A DNA stretch of 8,039 bases, taken from the NCBI GenBank assembly GCA_017858295.1, contig JAFMBU010000070.1:1-8039 (forward strand), written 5' to 3'. The position numbers and the translations under genes were made by a program. Shown one piece after another: positions 7,394 to 8,039 of the stretch. The stretch comes from Porticoccaceae bacterium. GTDB taxonomy: Bacteria; Pseudomonadota; Gammaproteobacteria; Pseudomonadales; Porticoccaceae. The notes under the pieces were generated by a model. That model saw only the letters and a list, made by a program, of their open reading frames with translations. It was not told the origin of the DNA and did not search any database. The number at the start of each line of letters is the position of its first letter. The first letter of the stretch is position 1.

Positions 7394-7420
7394 GAAAGAG
7401 CCAGCAGTGCTGGCCCTTTC
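7394..7420 (-). terminator. Stem-loop after proteorhodopsin: terminator, attenuator or mRNA 3'-end stabiliser
   Basis: Arms 7394-7405 and 7409-7420 form a 12-bp stem with a 3-base ACT loop (minus strand GAAAGGGCCAGC / GCTGGCTCTTTC). The one irregular pair (7399/7415) is a G-U wobble only in minus-strand RNA. It starts 20 bases after the rhodopsin stop. What follows is TCTCTCTG, pyrimidine-rich but not a true U tract, so termination may be partial and read-through into crtE is plausible. Confidence 0.7.
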
Positions 7421-7440
7421 ACTTTTACCACTGTCTCAGA

Positions 7441-8039
7441 TTACTCTGAATCAGCTACTGCTGCTGCCCAGATAACTACACCGAAGGCAATCTTGTTCCA
7501 GAAGTCAGCTACGTTATAAATAACGTTCAGCATAACTGGATCATTGGCTTCCATGAAGTAGCCGAAGAAGTAACCCAATGGGTAGATTGACCAACCGACA
7601 GTGACCAACAGAGTCATAGTCTTATAGGCTTTTTGGACGTTAGCATTGGCTAGACCAGCATTGATCTGGCTTGCTTCACCTTTGAAGATTTCCCAGATGA
7701 TGTAGAACCAAGCTGCCATTGATGGGATAAACGCCATCTTCGCATCCATCCAACCAGCTTCACCAGCATAGCCGAAGCCAAGCATAGCGATTGAACCGAT
7801 CAGTAAGCGCCAGAAAACACCGGCTGGTACTTTAGTCACGGCAGATAGAATCAAGTAAAACTCGATCATCAGCAATGGCACAGTGAGTAACCAATCGATA
7901 TAGCGGAATACAGTTGGAGAAGTGCCAGTTGATACCCAGACATCGCGCATATAGAAATAGTGCACTGCAGCGATCAGAGTAACCAAACCAGATACTGTCA
8001 GAGAAGTCTTCCACTTGCCCGCGACACGATCGCGCTCAA
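7441..8039 (-). CDS. Proteorhodopsin, green-tuned proton pump type (N-terminal part beyond right edge)
   Basis: 198 residues are visible before the TAA at 7443-7441. Reading upstream of the internal TTG at 7986, the frame stays open to the edge with ERDRVAGKWKTSLTVSG, which matches helix A/B sequence of the well-known SAR86 green proteorhodopsin from about residue 50, as I recall it. With that offset (+49) no net indels are needed: H75 (in AVHYFYMR), proton acceptor D97, T101 and donor E108 in RYIDWLLTVPLLMIEF, L105 (green tuning), and the retinal Schiff-base lysine K231 in DFWNKIAFG (visible residue 182). Seven transmembrane helices are expected; most of helices B-G are present and the signal peptide and most of helix A are missing. 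Phe at the F152 position would close the carotenoid-antenna window. The product sits in the inner membrane and uses retinal made by the following operon. Confidence 0.96.
   Translation of the reverse strand, partial: ERDRVAGKWKTSLTVSGLVTLIAAVHYFYMRDVWVSTGTSPTVFRYIDWLLTVPLLMIEFYLILSAVTKVPAGVFWRLLIGSIAMLGFGYAGEAGWMDAKMAFIPSMAAWFYIIWEIFKGEASQINAGLANANVQKAYKTMTLLVTVGWSIYPLGYFFGYFMEANDPVMLNVIYNVADFWNKIAFGVVIWAAAVADSE

Noticed and set aside
7394..7420. The hairpin as a terminator for plus-strand transcription
   Set aside because: There is no plus-strand gene in the window, the plus-strand RNA has an A-C mismatch instead of the G-U pair, and it is not followed by a U tract.
7441..7986. Rhodopsin gene starting at the TTG at 7986 as a complete 181-residue protein
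   Set aside because: The frame is open upstream to the window edge and encodes conserved proteorhodopsin sequence (ERDRV...KWKTSLTVSG), so this TTG is an internal leucine codon and the gene is cut by the window.

Overview
The window is one strand-coherent stretch in which every supported gene is on the minus strand, so transcription runs from the right edge to the left. It holds the 3' part of a proteorhodopsin gene, then a compact block that encodes a complete route from isoprenoid precursors to its chromophore, retinal: crtE, crtI, crtB, crtY, blh and a type 2 isopentenyl-diphosphate isomerase (fni/idi2). A separate, left-truncated acyl-CoA hydrolase/hydratase gene follows. The arrangement is that of a photoheterotrophic marine bacterium. 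The proteorhodopsin sequence and the moderate GC content suggest a gammaproteobacterium, perhaps a SAR92-like lineage, but that placement is inference without a database search.

Layout in transcription order. (1) 8039-7441: proteorhodopsin without its first ~49 residues, with proton-pump residues and green tuning. (2) 7440-7275: a 166-base AT-rich gap. It begins with a strong stem-loop 20 bases after the rhodopsin stop and then has a short inverted repeat and a weak promoter candidate before crtE. (3) 7274-823: six genes packed with overlaps of 4, 11 and 8 bases and gaps of 3 and 1 bases, so almost certainly one translationally coupled operon. Three of the six start with TTG or GTG. (4) 822-690: a gap with a canonical intrinsic terminator that closes the operon. 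(5) 689-1: a 3-hydroxyisobutyryl-CoA hydrolase/enoyl-CoA hydratase-family gene that starts with TTG behind a strong Shine-Dalgarno and runs off the left edge.

How the genes work together. Fni balances IPP and DMAPP, CrtE makes geranylgeranyl diphosphate, CrtB joins two of these into phytoene, CrtI desaturates phytoene to lycopene, CrtY cyclises lycopene to beta-carotene, and Blh cleaves beta-carotene to two retinals. Retinal binds the lysine of the rhodopsin, which pumps protons in light. The hairpin between the rhodopsin and crtE would allow abundant opsin mRNA with less mRNA for the enzymes. No carotenoid hydroxylase or ketolase is present, and the rhodopsin has a bulky Phe where antenna-binding rhodopsins have Gly, so the carotenoid here appears to serve only as retinal precursor.

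The system is a known type. What deserves attention is the regulatory layout, the unusual start codons, the NDxxD variant in CrtE and the antenna prediction. I see no RNA genes, CRISPR arrays, insertion sequences or plus-strand genes.
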